Shown here piece after piece: positions 1 to 9,136 of a stretch of 47,686 bases of DNA; positions within the stretch are counted from its first letter, which is position 1; the number at the start of each line of letters is the position of its first letter. Source of the stretch: Phyllobacteriaceae bacterium (GTDB taxonomy: Bacteria; Pseudomonadota; Alphaproteobacteria; Rhizobiales; Rhizobiaceae); assembly GCA_023954255.1 (NCBI GenBank), contig JAMLIH010000017.1:1-47686 (forward strand), in the 5' to 3' direction. The translations under genes were made by a program, and so were the position numbers. A model generated the notes under the pieces. The model was not told where the DNA came from. It did no database searches and was given only the letters and a program-made list of their open reading frames with translations.

Positions 1-2290
1 TGAAGGTCTCGTCGAGCACATGGCCGATACAGGCCTGCGCTTCGGATTTCGCAGCCTCGTCATCGCCCGCAAAGACCGGCTTCAACAGTTCGACATACCA
101 GTCGCACAGCGTGTTCCAGACGAATTTGTAGGCAGCGTTGGCTGCGTCGTTGAAACGGTACTTCTCGATGTTTTCGGTTACATCCGCGACCGCTTTCGAC
201 AATTCGGCCAGAATCCAGCGGTTGACGGTCAGCTTGACGGAAGCGGTGTCGAAGCTGCCACCGTGAACGGCGCCGTTCATCTCCGCAAATCGCGTGGCAT
301 TCCAAAGCTTGGTGCCGAAATTGCGGTATCCGGCGATGCGGTCGGGGTCGAGTTTCACGTCCCTGCCCTGGGCTGCCATGATGGCGAGGGTGAAGCGCAG
401 GGCGTCGGCACCGTATTCGTCGATCAGTTCCAGCGGGTCGATGACATTGCCCTTCGACTTCGACATCTTCGCGCCGTGCTTGTCGCGCACCAGGGCGTGG
501 ACATAGACGGTGTGGAAGGGTTCCAGCGGATCGCCCTCGTCGTCCTTCATGAAATGCAGGCCCATCATCATCATCCGGGCAACCCAGAAGAAGATGATGT
601 CGAAGCCGGTGACCAGAACATCGGTCTGGTAATAGCGCTCAAGCTCCGGCGTTTCGTCCGGCCAGCCAAGGGTGGAAAACGGCCACAGCGCGGAGGAGAA
701 CCAGGTATCAAGCACATCCTCGTCCTGTTTGAGGATATCGCCCGGCTTGAAGTCGTTCATTTTCTCTTCGACCCAGTACTTCCACGGGCCTTCATGGGCA
801 AGATAGTGGTTTACCGCCTCGTCCAGCGCCTCTTCCTCGCTCTTGGCGACGAAAACCTGGCCGTCGGGCCCATACCAGGCCGGAATGCGATGGCCCCACC
901 ACAACTGGCGGGAGATGCACCAGGGCTGGATGTTCTCCATCCACTGGAAATAGGTCTTCTCCCAGGTTTCGGGCACGAAACGGGTGCGGCCTTCGCGGAC
1001 CGAGGCGATCGCCGGCTTGGCCAGCGTTGCCGCATCGGCAAACCACTGGTCGGTCAGCATCGGTTCGATGACCACATGGGACCGGTCCCCGAAGGGCTGC
1101 ATGATGCGCTTGTCCTCGACCATGATCATCAGCCCTTCGGCATCGATGTCGGCGACGACACGCTTGCGCGCCTCGAAACGGTCGAGGCCGCGATACTCAT
1201 CGGGCACGAGGTTGATCTTGTCGACGTAGTCGGCGTCCGGTTCGCCGCCTTCGCGGATGATGGCCATCGCCCTGGCGGCTTCCTCGGCATAAGGTTCGCC
1301 GTCGTCGCGCATGGCGGCCGTGGCATCCATCAGCCGGTAGAGCGGAATGTTGTTGCGGCGGGCGACCTCATAGTCGTTGAAGTCGTGCGCGCCGGTGATC
1401 TTCACCGCGCCGGAACCGAACTGCGGATCGGGATAATCGTCGACGATGATCGGAATAAGCCTGCGGTGCTCCCTTGGGCCGACCGGAATTTCGCACAATT
1501 TGCCGACGATCGGCGCATAGCGCTCGTCGGAGGGATGAACGGCAACCGCGCCATCGCCGAGCATGGTTTCCGGCCGGGTGGTGGCAATCGAGATGTAGTC
1601 GCGGGTTTCGCGCAGGGTAACGTTGCCGTCGGCGTCCTTCTCGACATATTCGTAGGTCTCCCCGCCGGCGAGCGGGTACTTGAAATGCCACATATGGCCG
1701 TCGACCTCGATGTTCTCAACTTCAAGGTCGGAAATCGCCGTCTCGAATTTCGGATCCCAGTTGACGAGCCGCTTGCCGCGATAGATCAGCCCTTCGTCAT
1801 AGAGGCGGACGAAGACTTCCAGCACTGCCCTGGAAAGCCCTTCGTCCATGGTGAATCGTTCGCGCGACCAGTCGCAGGAGGCACCGAGCCGTTTCAACTG
1901 GTTGAAGATCAGCCCGCCGGACTCGTTCTTCCATTCCCAGACGCGATCGACAAAGGTGTCGCGGCCCATTTCGCGGCGGCCCGGCTGCTGGCGTTCGGCA
2001 AGCTGACGCTCGACGACCATCTGCGTGGCAATGCCGGCATGGTCCATGCCCGGTTGCCACAAAACGTCCATGCCGCGCATGCGCTCGAAGCGGATGAGGA
2101 TGTCCTGCAGCGTGTTGTTGAGCGCGTGGCCCATATGCAGCGAGCCGGTGACGTTGGGCGGCGGAATGACAATGCAATAGGGGTCGGCGCCTTCGCGGGC
2201 ACCGGCACCGGCGGCAAAGGCGTTTGCCTCATCCCATTTTCTTGCAATGCGCGGTTCGGCGCTTGCCGCATCATAGGTCTTGTCTAGCAT
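1..2290 (-). CDS. valS: Valyl-tRNA synthetase, C-terminus cut off by the window
   Basis: Class I aminoacyl-tRNA synthetase that charges tRNA-Val with valine and edits misactivated threonine, in the cytoplasm. The ATG is at 2290 and the frame stays open to the window edge, giving about 763 residues. The family usually has 880-950, so the anticodon-binding end and C-terminal coiled coil lie outside. The HIGH-type signature HMGH is at residues 52-55, after PPPNVTG. The KMSKS loop is intact at about residues 608-612 (bases 455-469). Between them lies the long CP1 editing insertion with the TTRPET stretch. It is the most upstream gene of a minus-strand run that does not include popZ, which lies upstream of it across a 178-bp gap. 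Identification is certain. Confidence 0.97.
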   Translation of the reverse strand, partial: MLDKTYDAASAEPRIARKWDEANAFAAGAGAREGADPYCIVIPPPNVTGSLHMGHALNNTLQDILIRFERMRGMDVLWQPGMDHAGIATQMVVERQLAERQQPGRREMGRDTFVDRVWEWKNESGGLIFNQLKRLGASCDWSRERFTMDEGLSRAVLEVFVRLYDEGLIYRGKRLVNWDPKFETAISDLEVENIEVDGHMWHFKYPLAGGETYEYVEKDADGNVTLRETRDYISIATTRPETMLGDGAVAVHPSDERYAPIVGKLCEIPVGPREHRRLIPIIVDDYPDPQFGSGAVKITGAHDFNDYEVARRNNIPLYRLMDATAAMRDDGEPYAEEAARAMAIIREGGEPDADYVDKINLVPDEYRGLDRFEARKRVVADIDAEGLMIMVEDKRIMQPFGDRSHVVIEPMLTDQWFADAATLAKPAIASVREGRTRFVPETWEKTYFQWMENIQPWCISRQLWWGHRIPAWYGPDGQVFVAKSEEEALDEAVNHYLAHEGPWKYWVEEKMNDFKPGDILKQDEDVLDTWFSSALWPFSTLGWPDETPELERYYQTDVLVTGFDIIFFWVARMMMMGLHFMKDDEGDPLEPFHTVYVHALVRDKHGAKMSKSKGNVIDPLELIDEYGADALRFTLAIMAAQGRDVKLDPDRIAGYRNFGTKLWNATRFAEMNGAVHGGSFDTASVKLTVNRWILAELSKAVADVTENIEKYRFNDAANAAYKFVWNTLCDWYVELLKPVFAGDDEAAKSEAQACIGHVLDETF

Positions 2291-2468
2291 GGTGGTCCGA
2301 CGCGTTGGGCTTTTAGAAAGCCGGTAGATTTGCTCGGGCCGGGTGTAATGCCATGGCGTCGGCCAAGTCAACCGGCTGACACGGGGTGCGGCAACGCAAG
2401 CCGGTCAAAACAAACGAGGCGGTCGCAACGTCCGTCATCAGCGGCAGAAAATCGGAGAATGCAGGTTG

Positions 2469-3518
2469 TCAGGCCGACTTTGCCTGCGGCAGATCATCTT
2501 CCGCAATGCCGCCATCGGCCTGCGTGGCGATGCGGTCGATTTCCCGCTGCACCATGCGCTCGACCATGGCCGGGAGATTGTCGTCCAGCCAGGATTTGAG
2601 CAGCGGGCGCAGCACGGCTTCCACCTGCGCCTGGCTTACGTCGGCAGTTGCCTGTTTCAGCCGGTCCATCGATCCCGAAACAGCCTGATGTGTGGCGGGA
2701 GAAACCAGTGCCTCCCTGAAAGCCTCCGGCTGGTCGTCGCCCGTTGCTGAAGCCGGGCTTTCGGCCAATGCCGCTTTATTGCTGCCCGGCCCGGAAACGG
2801 CAGGGAGTTCTTTGCCGGCAAAACCGGTTTCTTCCCCGGCGCTGTTCGTGTCGGCAGAGACGGCCGCCGCCAGACCGGCAAGCGCTTCGCCAGGTGGGGT
2901 TTCGGCCCGGGGCGTATCGGAGGACATTTCTGCCGGCGCAGCAATGCTTCCGGATTCCGCTTTGGCGGTGTCCGGTTGCGCAGCCACCGGCTCCTCCCTT
3001 GAGGCCGCCTCGATTTTCTCGTGGATGGACTTTGCCAGATCGGCGAGGCTCTGCGCACTGCCGCCTGCCCCGGCTCCCGGTTGGGCACGCCGTTGGGAGA
3101 TTACCGCCGAGCCAGTGCCGGCAGGATCCCCGTCGACTGTCTGCGGTGCCGGCGTTTGCGCAAATGCCGTTTCGGGTGCGGCGGGTTGCTCCTGAGCTGC
3201 CGCTTCAAGCCCGCGGGTACCGCGCAATTGCTGCGCCAGACCGGCAAGCGTTCCGGCCTGAGGCTCCGTGGCAGATTGCTGCCGGACCGGCGCCCGGACA
3301 TTTTGATCAACTTGGCCGGTGGGCTGGGTTGTCTGCGAGGCCGGTTGCAGCGGGGCGGCTACCGAATTGCCCGCTGCTGCAGGTTGCGGCGTTGCAGCCT
3401 TGTCCTTTTCTTCCGGCTTCCTGCCGGTCGAAGGTGCCTCATCGTCAGAACTGATGATGCGCCTGATGGAAGCCAGTATTTCTTCCATCGAATTGTCCTT
3501 GGGTGCCGCTTCCCCCAT
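2469..3518 (-). CDS. popZ: Pole-organising protein PopZ (DUF2497 family)
   Basis: Cytosolic polymer-forming scaffold. In Caulobacter and relatives PopZ assembles at cell poles and tethers ParB-parS and signalling proteins. Two conserved blocks are visible: the N-terminal helix MEEILASIRRIIS at residues 11-23, and the C-terminal oligomerisation helices at about residues 312-341 (LRPLLKSWLDDNLPAMVER). Between them are some 270 residues of low-complexity Ala/Pro/Gln/Glu-rich sequence, as expected for the disordered linker of the family. I start at the ATG at 3518, ten codons before the conserved Met, because GGAG lies 7-8 bases upstream. The open frame extends further upstream but that part is not conserved-looking. 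The product is 349 residues. The order valS-popZ-tolC-pcm is familiar from rhizobial genomes. Role is inferred from family. Confidence 0.9.
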   Translation of the reverse strand: MGEAAPKDNSMEEILASIRRIISSDDEAPSTGRKPEEKDKAATPQPAAAGNSVAAPLQPASQTTQPTGQVDQNVRAPVRQQSATEPQAGTLAGLAQQLRGTRGLEAAAQEQPAAPETAFAQTPAPQTVDGDPAGTGSAVISQRRAQPGAGAGGSAQSLADLAKSIHEKIEAASREEPVAAQPDTAKAESGSIAAPAEMSSDTPRAETPPGEALAGLAAAVSADTNSAGEETGFAGKELPAVSGPGSNKAALAESPASATGDDQPEAFREALVSPATHQAVSGSMDRLKQATADVSQAQVEAVLRPLLKSWLDDNLPAMVERMVQREIDRIATQADGGIAEDDLPQAKSA

Positions 3519-3714
3519 AACCCGATCTCCGCTTGCTGTCCCTGCCGGCGCCCTCCCCCTCCATTGCAGACGAGGTGTGTCAGGACGCGGCCATCCCCAT
3601 GGCGCGGTGCGCCGAAAGCCACGAATCAACGGATGATACCCCATCGGAAGGGGAATTGATAACGGTGTGATGGAGGTTGAGTCAGACTTCTGCCACGCCG
3701 GCGGCGAAAGCAGG

Positions 3715-5088
3715 TTACTGACCGTCCGGCGTCCTGAGCCCGTACCACTTGTCCTTGACGGCCTGGTAGTGGTCGTCAGGCTCATAGCGCGCGACAGCGA
3801 GCTTCAGTGTCGGCACATCCAGCTTTCCGACCGCAGACAGCGCAGCATAGGAAGCAACCACCAGGTCCCGCCTCGCCTGGGCGAGCGCGATCTGGGCATC
3901 GATCACTTCCTGCTGGGTGTTGAGGACGTCGAGCGTCGTGCGCTGACCGACCTTGCGCTCCTCGATCGCCCCCTGCAGCGCGAGGTTGGCAGCTTCGAGC
4001 TGGGTCTGGTTGGCGATGACCGAGGCCTTGGCCGCCTCAAGCTGCGAATAGGCGGAAACCACGGCTGCGCGGACATTATCGACCGCTTCATCGACCTCGA
4101 TGCGGCGCTGACCCAGCACTTCCTTGTTCTGGCGAACGGTCGCCGAGACGCGGCCGCCCTGATAGATCGGCACGCTCAGCCTGGCAGTGACGTTGGCCGA
4201 ATCGCGGTCGGTGTTGACGCCGACATCCAGGTCCCGGCTCACGCTGCCATTGAGCGACAGGGTGGGCAGCAATTCACCCTCGGCAGTCTTGACGTTGAAC
4301 AGCGCCTGATCGACCAGATGCTTCGTCGCCTTGATCGCCGGGTGGTTGGAGCGTGCCACTTCGAGGGCAGTGTTCATGCTCGATGGAATGAGCTCCGTAA
4401 CCGGCTTGGGTGAGCGCAGGTCTTTCGGCTCGCGGCCGATGACCTGCATGAAAATCGCGATACTGGTCTTCAACTGCGCCTGTGCGCCCGCAAGCTGGGC
4501 CTGGGCGGCTGCGCGGCGGCCACGGGCCTGGGCAACATCGGTACGGGTGCTTTCGCCGACCTCGAAACGGCTCGATTCAGAACGAACCTGTTCTTCGAGA
4601 AAGGCCAGCGACTGCCTGCGGTAATCGGCAACCGCGCGGTCGCGGAGCACATCCATATAGACGCTGGCGGCATCGAACAGGATGTTCTGCTCGACATTGC
4701 GCAGCGTCTCCCGGCTTGCCATCACCGCCGATTTGGCGGCGCGCACGTTGTTCTGGGTACGGAACCCGTCAAACAGGCTCTGGGATATCTCGACGCCGAA
4801 GCCGCCCGGCGTCAGGCGGGTCGTGGTCTTGCCGAGCGGAGAGCGCGTTTCCGTCCAGCTCTTTCCCTGATAGGCGCTGCCAGCGATGGTCGGCCGGTAG
4901 CCCGACTTGGCAATCGCAACGGCCTCATCCGCCGCCCGGGTCCCGGCACGCTGGGCGTTGATCGACGGATTGTTGGTATAGGCCAGCGCAAGAGCTTCCT
5001 TCATGGTCTGGGCCCAAGCAGGATCCCCCGCCATCAGCGCGCCAGCCGAAATCCATGCGGCCAAGAGAAATTTCCGGTGAATACGCAT
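3715..5088 (-). CDS. tolC: TolC-family outer-membrane efflux channel
   Basis: Outer-membrane channel-tunnel protein that serves tripartite drug efflux pumps and type I secretion. The first 26 or so residues form a signal peptide (basic start, hydrophobic core, cleavage near AWA-QT). The mature part carries two tandem helical repeats with the pattern LAYTNNPSINAQRAGTRAADE and later LEAAKASVIANQTQLEAANL. Its 457 residues are normal for the family; the closest named analogue in the order is BepC of Brucella. No inner-membrane pump or adaptor gene lies beside it, so it probably works with pumps encoded elsewhere. It is preceded by a 376-bp gap that holds a candidate promoter and operator. Confidence 0.92.
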   Translation of the reverse strand: MRIHRKFLLAAWISAGALMAGDPAWAQTMKEALALAYTNNPSINAQRAGTRAADEAVAIAKSGYRPTIAGSAYQGKSWTETRSPLGKTTTRLTPGGFGVEISQSLFDGFRTQNNVRAAKSAVMASRETLRNVEQNILFDAASVYMDVLRDRAVADYRRQSLAFLEEQVRSESSRFEVGESTRTDVAQARGRRAAAQAQLAGAQAQLKTSIAIFMQVIGREPKDLRSPKPVTELIPSSMNTALEVARSNHPAIKATKHLVDQALFNVKTAEGELLPTLSLNGSVSRDLDVGVNTDRDSANVTARLSVPIYQGGRVSATVRQNKEVLGQRRIEVDEAVDNVRAAVVSAYSQLEAAKASVIANQTQLEAANLALQGAIEERKVGQRTTLDVLNTQQEVIDAQIALAQARRDLVVASYAALSAVGKLDVPTLKLAVARYEPDDHYQAVKDKWYGLRTPDGQ

Positions 5089-5464
5089 TCCAACTCTACC
5101 CAGTGTCGACCCGCCGCGATTGCCCCTGATTGCGATGCGCTATGCCGGTCTGGGCGCTTCCCCATGCGCCGTCGATGAACGGTGTTTCAGACAGAAACCG
5201 GACTGTCCGGCAATCCTGCTGTGCAAAGCCGGACAGAATCCCTGCCCGGTTTACGCTGCCGGGCGCAATTTGCAACAAACCCCTGCGCCACAGTATTGCA
5301 GATTCGCGAATTCAGTCTTTGGCAAAGACACTAATACCTGGCGACGCAGGGTCAATGGAAATGACCGGATTTCATGATGCAGTGCGCAAGCGTGGCAAAG
5401 AAGCCACAACCGGCCGCTTTCCTGCCCCCAGTGCCGGATGCCCGGCCCCGACACGAAACCCGGT
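5089..5464. other. 376-bp gene-free leader region of tolC
   Basis: No credible coding frame: short frames here start and end without a ribosome site or recognisable motif. The region lies upstream of tolC and downstream of the methyltransferase gene, both on the minus strand, so it should contain the tolC promoter. I see a candidate minus-strand promoter near 5328-5355, a perfect 15-bp inverted repeat at 5315-5329 and a 10-bp palindrome (ATTCGCGAAT) at 5302-5311. No T-tailed hairpin was found for the methyltransferase gene. Confidence 0.5.
5315..5355 (-). promoter_or_regulatory. Candidate tolC promoter with overlapping operator
   Basis: On the minus strand TTGACC (5355-5350) is followed after 16 bases by TAGTGT (5333-5328), a good -35 and a weak -10. 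The perfect inverted repeat GTCTTTG-G-CAAAGAC (5315-5329) overlaps the end of the -10 and the expected start of transcription, where a repressor would sit. The repeat is seen directly; the promoter and operator roles are inference. Confidence 0.35.
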
Positions 5465-6118
5465 TCAGAAAACGAATTCCGGCTTCTTTTCGAAACCGGG
5501 CAGCGGCTGAATGGCACAGTTGAACAGGCTGCGGCCGCTGAAATCATCGCCGTTGCGCATGTAGAGGCGAGCAACGCCGGCATTGCCGTGGCCTTCCACC
5601 GCGAGCAGCTTGCCGCCCTCGCGCAGTTGGGAAAACAGGTTGGCGGGAATTTCGTCCACCGCTCCGCCGAGGAAAATCACGTCATAGGGCCCTTCGGAGG
5701 GATAGCCGTCGCGCAGGCTGCCGCGAACCACAATCGTGTTGTCGTAGTCGAGATCGGAAAGCGTTTGCGAAGCGAGCGCTGCAAGGCCTGCATCTTCCTC
5801 CACCGCTATGACGATGGAGGCAAGGCGCGAAAGAACGGCTGTGGAATAGCCCGAACCGCAGCCGATATCGAGCACCACGTCATCGGGCGACACACCGGCT
5901 GCCTGGATGAGCTTGGCAAGGGGCGCAGGCTCCATCAGGTAGCGCCTGCCGCCAAGTGCAATATCCTCGTCGATATAGGCAAGTTCGGCCTTGTCCTGCG
6001 GCACGAACCGCTCGCGCGGCACCGTCGACAGCGCATCGAGCAGCGCATGGTTGGTGACGTCACTGGTGCGCACCTGACAGTCGACCATGTTTTGCCGGGC
6101 AGTATCGAAATCTAGCAT
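5465..6118 (-). CDS. pcm: Protein-L-isoaspartate O-methyltransferase family protein
   Basis: SAM-dependent methyltransferase of the family that repairs isoaspartyl residues in aged proteins, in the cytoplasm. The SAM-binding motif I is clear: VLDIGCGSGYSTAVL from about residue 82. Upstream are the family blocks DALSTVPRERFVP and the conserved GGRRYLMEPAPLAKLIQ. Downstream, YDVIFLGGAVDEIP fits motif II. The ATG at 6118 gives 217 residues, the usual length. A longer frame upstream would run towards the tRNA-Asn gene and looks non-coding. Many alphaproteobacterial members of this set sit upstream of tolC and diverge from the E. coli enzyme, so the exact substrate is not proven. Confidence 0.87.
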   Translation of the reverse strand: MLDFDTARQNMVDCQVRTSDVTNHALLDALSTVPRERFVPQDKAELAYIDEDIALGGRRYLMEPAPLAKLIQAAGVSPDDVVLDIGCGSGYSTAVLSRLASIVIAVEEDAGLAALASQTLSDLDYDNTIVVRGSLRDGYPSEGPYDVIFLGGAVDEIPANLFSQLREGGKLLAVEGHGNAGVARLYMRNGDDFSGRSLFNCAIQPLPGFEKKPEFVF

Positions 6119-6215
6119 GGCATGCGCCCTATCAGCTTTGTGCGGCCGCCACTTGCCCACATGCCGGGGCCCGGATGCGGGGTTGCGGGCGTCAGGCAAA
6201 TGCGCCTGAAAAGAG

Positions 6216-6290
6216 TGGCTCCCCGGGCCGGATTCGAACCAGCGACCAATTGATTAACAGTCAACTGCTCTACCACTGAGCTACCGGGGA
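6216..6290 (-). tRNA. tRNA-Asn (anticodon GTT), CCA encoded
   Basis: Read on the minus strand the 75 bases fold as a standard cloverleaf. The acceptor stem is TCCCCGG/CCGGGGA, the D loop AGTGGTA, the anticodon stem GTTGA/TCAAT with anticodon GTT (6258-6256), and the T arm has the invariant TTCGAAT loop. Discriminator G and the 3' CCA (TGG on plus, 6216-6218) are encoded. Confidence 0.97.
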
Positions 6291-6497
6291 ACACGTCGGT
6301 ATCGACCGCGAAGCCTATACAAAGGGCAAGCACGTTTGCCAAGCCACGGAAGAAAAAAATATACGGCCTGCAGCGACTTTCCGGAGCCTGTTTGCACCAC
6401 ATTCACCCTGTCGCAAAATAAACCGGCTGTTGCGGCCCGCTTTTGCCCGCTTCAAGCTTGACAGTCTGTGGTGCTTGGCAGATATGGGGCGCCGGTT

Positions 6498-6571
6498 GGC
6501 CTCGTGGCGGAGTGGTTACGCAGAGGACTGCAAATCCTTGCACCCCGGTTCGATTCCGGGCGAGGCCTCCA
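6498..6571 (+). tRNA. tRNA-Cys (anticodon GCA), CCA encoded
   Basis: A 74-base cloverleaf. The acceptor stem is GGCCTCG/CGAGGCC, the anticodon stem GAGGA/TCCTT with anticodon GCA at 6530-6532, and the T arm is CCCGG-TTCGATT-CCGGG. The discriminator base is U (6568), the identity element of tRNA-Cys, followed by an encoded CCA. It lies 219 bases upstream of the cysteine synthase gene on the same strand, with no hairpin-plus-T-run terminator between them. Confidence 0.97.
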
Positions 6572-6707
6572 AGAATTCCTTTCTTCTTCCCGCACATGCA
6601 GCAATTCTTGCTCCGTTTCGCCAACAGGCCGAAAGCCTGTGCCCGCAAACCCCGTGCGGAAGACATTTCCTTCGCTTCGCCGGTTTAGCGGCTTGCTCCC
6701 CGACTGC

Positions 6708-6727
6708 TTGGCCAATAGGTTGGCCAA
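6708..6727 (+). repeat. 7-bp inverted repeat in the cysK leader
   Basis: TTGGCCA (6708-6714), loop ATAGGT, TGGCCAA (6721-6727), 63 bases before the cysK start. It is followed by A residues rather than T residues, so it is not an intrinsic terminator for the plus strand. It could be an mRNA stem or an operator; no function is assigned. Confidence 0.35.
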
Positions 6728-6790
6728 AAAACGGGCAGACAAGGCCGCATCCGGCCGGCTGCCAAATACGAAACCTGGCAGGAAGATGCG

Positions 6791-7834
6791 ATGATCAGGA
6801 ATTCCACCCTCGAAGCGATCGGCAATACACCGCTTATCAGACTGCGGCAGGCCTCGGAGATCACCGGCTGCAACATTCTTGGCAAGGCGGAATTCGCCAA
6901 TCCCGGCCAGTCGGTGAAGGACCGCGCCGGCCTGTTCATCATCGAGGATGCCGTCAGGCGCAAGCAGATCGAGAAGGGCGGCATCATCGTCGAGGGCACG
7001 GCCGGCAATACCGGCATCGGGCTTACCGTCGTTGCCAATGCACTCGGCTTCAAGACCGTCATCGTCATTCCCAAGACCCAGAGCCAGGAAAAGAAGGATG
7101 CTCTGCGGCTGATGGGCGCCGAACTGGTGGAAGTGCCCGCCGTGCCCTATCGCAATCCCAACAACTACGTGAAGGTTTCCGGCCGGCTGGCAGAACAGAT
7201 CGCAAAGGAAAGCCCGGCCGGCGCCATCTGGGCGAACCAGTTCGACAATGTGGCCAACCGCGACGGCCATATCCGCACCACGGCGCAGGAGATCTGGGAG
7301 GAGACAGGCGGCAAGGTGGACGGCTTTGTCTCCGCTGTCGGCACCGGCGGCACGCTGGCAGGCGTCGGCACGGGCCTGAAGGCAAAGAACAAGAACATCA
7401 AGGTGGCGCTGGCGGACCCCAACGGCGCGGCGCTCTATTCCTACTACACGGCCGGGGAATTCAAGTCGGAAGGCGATTCGATCACCGAGGGCATCGGCCA
7501 GGGCCGCATCACCGCCAATCTGGAGGGTTTTACTCCGGACTTCGCCTACCAGATACCCGATGCCGAGGCAGTGCCGATCGTCTTCGACGTGCTGGAACAT
7601 GAAGGGCTTTGCCTGGGCGGCTCGACCGGCATCAACATTGCAGGCGCGATCCGGCTGGCACGGGAACTGGGACCGGGCCACACCATCGTGACCATGCTGT
7701 GCGACTTCGGCTCGCGCTATCAGTCGAAACTGTTCAACCCGGATTTCCTGCGATCGAAGGAACTGCCGGTGCCGGCCTGGCTGGAGCGCACGCCGCGCAG
7801 CGACATTCCTTATGAGGAAGTGCCGGCCGTATGA
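6791..7834 (+). CDS. cysK: Cysteine synthase A (O-acetylserine sulfhydrylase)
   Basis: PLP enzyme that makes L-cysteine from O-acetylserine and sulfide, the last step of assimilatory cysteine synthesis in the cytoplasm. The PLP lysine is K43 in the NPGQSVKDRAG block. The substrate-binding loop is at residues 69-75 (GTAGNTG) and the phosphate-cradling GTGGT loop is present near residue 185. The ATG at 6791 has GGAAG five bases upstream. At 347 residues it is slightly longer than the E. coli enzyme, as is usual for alphaproteobacterial members. It opens a run with a mercaptopyruvate sulfurtransferase gene, both touching cysteine sulfur metabolism. Its stop codon lies inside a small tandem repeat. 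Confidence 0.94.
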   Translation: MIRNSTLEAIGNTPLIRLRQASEITGCNILGKAEFANPGQSVKDRAGLFIIEDAVRRKQIEKGGIIVEGTAGNTGIGLTVVANALGFKTVIVIPKTQSQEKKDALRLMGAELVEVPAVPYRNPNNYVKVSGRLAEQIAKESPAGAIWANQFDNVANRDGHIRTTAQEIWEETGGKVDGFVSAVGTGGTLAGVGTGLKAKNKNIKVALADPNGAALYSYYTAGEFKSEGDSITEGIGQGRITANLEGFTPDFAYQIPDAEAVPIVFDVLEHEGLCLGGSTGINIAGAIRLARELGPGHTIVTMLCDFGSRYQSKLFNPDFLRSKELPVPAWLERTPRSDIPYEEVPAV

Positions 7835-7858
7835 AGAAGTGCCGGCCCTGTGAAGATG
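7811..7858 (+). repeat. 19-bp tandem repeat across the cysK stop codon
   Basis: Unit 1 (7811-7829) and unit 2 (7830-7848) match at 17 of 19 bases. A partial third unit follows at 7849-7858 (8 of 10 bases). The cysK stop TGA (7832-7834) is in unit 2 and an in-frame-like TGA recurs in the partial third copy. It looks like a recent local duplication that moved or duplicated the end of the gene. Confidence 0.75.
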
Positions 7859-7881
7859 TTCCCGAAAGCGCGTAGTTCGTC

Positions 7882-8625
7882 ATGAGTGAAAAAACCCGGA
7901 AAGCCTTTCTCGACGATGCCTATCTGACGGCCTGCGAAGGCAAGGTTGTCGCGATCAACGAGCGTGGCGGCATTATTCTCGACTGTACCAATTTCTACGC
8001 CACCAGCGGCGGACAGCCCGGTGACAGCGGCCATCTGGAGCGCGCCGACGGTTCGAGGATCGCCATCGCGACCACGGTCAACGGCGCCGACAAGTCGGAA
8101 ATCGTGCTGGTTCCTGCCGAAGGCGAAGCGCTGCCGGAAGTCGGAGAAACGGTGACCGGCCACATAGACTGGGAGCGCCGCTACAAGCTGATGCGCATGC
8201 ACACGGCCTGTCATCTGCTGTCGGTCGTCTGCCCCTACCCTATCACCAGCGCCAATGTGGGCGAGGAGGAATCGCGGGTCGATTTCGACATTCCCGAGGC
8301 GGGCGTCACGAAGGAAGACGTGACCGAACAGTTGATGGCGCTCGTTAACGGCAATCACCCGATCTACTCGCAGTGGATCACCGAGGCCGAGCTCGACGCC
8401 AATCCGGAAATCGTGCGCTCGAAGAATGTCCGCCCGCCGCGCGGACTCGGCGATATCAGGCTGGTGTGCATCGGCGAGAATGCCGCCATCGACAGCCAGC
8501 CCTGCGGCGGCACCCATGTCAGCGAAACCCAGGAAGTGGGCGAAATCCATATCGGCAAGATCGAGAAGAAGGGGCGCGAAAACCGCCGTTTCAGGATGCG
8601 CTTCGGCCCGCCACCGGCACAGTGA
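7882..8625 (+). CDS. Free-standing alanyl-tRNA editing protein (AlaX type)
   Basis: Trans-editing hydrolase related to the editing domain of alanyl-tRNA synthetase. It removes serine or glycine wrongly attached to tRNA-Ala. The zinc site is complete: H107 and H111 in HTACH, then C208 and H212 in the CGGTH motif. The N-terminal block FYATSGGQPGDSG (about residues 39-50) is the conserved AlaRS/AlaX signature. At 247 residues it belongs to the longer AlaX class with an extra N-terminal beta-barrel-like domain. The ATG at 7882 has only a weak ribosome site. It is 47 bases behind cysK and 16 bases ahead of the next gene, so it is likely co-transcribed. Confidence 0.9.
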   Translation: MSEKTRKAFLDDAYLTACEGKVVAINERGGIILDCTNFYATSGGQPGDSGHLERADGSRIAIATTVNGADKSEIVLVPAEGEALPEVGETVTGHIDWERRYKLMRMHTACHLLSVVCPYPITSANVGEEESRVDFDIPEAGVTKEDVTEQLMALVNGNHPIYSQWITEAELDANPEIVRSKNVRPPRGLGDIRLVCIGENAAIDSQPCGGTHVSETQEVGEIHIGKIEKKGRENRRFRMRFGPPPAQ

Positions 8626-8641
8626 CCAACAGGACTGAACC

Positions 8642-9136
8642 ATGAAACTCGAAGGTTCCTGCCATTGCAAAGCGGTGCGGTTCAGCGTCGAATCGAACAC
8701 TCCCTACCCCTATCAGCGCTGCTACTGCTCGATCTGCCGCAAGACCCAGGGCGGCGGCGGATATGCAATCAACATCATGGGCTGGGCCGACTCGCTGGAA
8801 GTCGAGGGGGCGGAAAACATCACCGTCTATCACGCCATCACTTCCAGAGGTGTCAGCGACCTGGAACGGCGGTTCTGTGCCAAATGCGGTTCCGGGCTGT
8901 GGGTCTATCACGGCAAGTGGCCGGACCTTGTGCATCCCTTTGCTTCGGCAATCGATACCGATCTGCCGGTGCCGCCCGAAACCGTGCACATCATGACGGA
9001 ATTCAGGGCGAGTTGGGTGGAACCTGCCCGCGGACCGAAACACACCCATTTCGAGGGCTATCCTGACAAGTCCATCGAGGTGTGGCACGAGGCGCTGGCA
9101 ACACCACAAAACGGCGAGGGAAGCAGCAATGGCTGA
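8642..9136 (+). CDS. GFA-family zinc protein (glutathione-dependent formaldehyde-activating-like)
   Basis: Small zinc-binding protein of the GFA/CENP-V fold. The characteristic cysteine set is visible: C7 and C9 (CHCKAV), C27, C29 and C32 (CYCSICRK), and C79 and C82 (CAKCGSG). The founding member was described as S-(hydroxymethyl)glutathione synthase, but most family members have no proven reaction and I do not assign one. AGGA lies eight bases before the ATG. The product has 164 residues, typical for the family. Its last codons overlap the start of the sulfurtransferase gene by 8 bases, suggesting coupled translation. Confidence 0.85.
   Translation: MKLEGSCHCKAVRFSVESNTPYPYQRCYCSICRKTQGGGGYAINIMGWADSLEVEGAENITVYHAITSRGVSDLERRFCAKCGSGLWVYHGKWPDLVHPFASAIDTDLPVPPETVHIMTEFRASWVEPARGPKHTHFEGYPDKSIEVWHEALATPQNGEGSSNG

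Noticed and set aside
20-2287. A 755-codon open frame on the plus strand across the whole valS region
   Set aside because: It lies exactly opposite a clear valS reading frame with HMGH and KMSKS motifs. Its translation has no recognisable domain; long antisense frames are common in GC-rich genes.
6572-6790. Possible T-box or cysteine riboswitch between tRNA-Cys and cysK
   Set aside because: No T-box sequence, specifier loop or terminator/antiterminator pair was found; only a short 7-bp inverted repeat is present.
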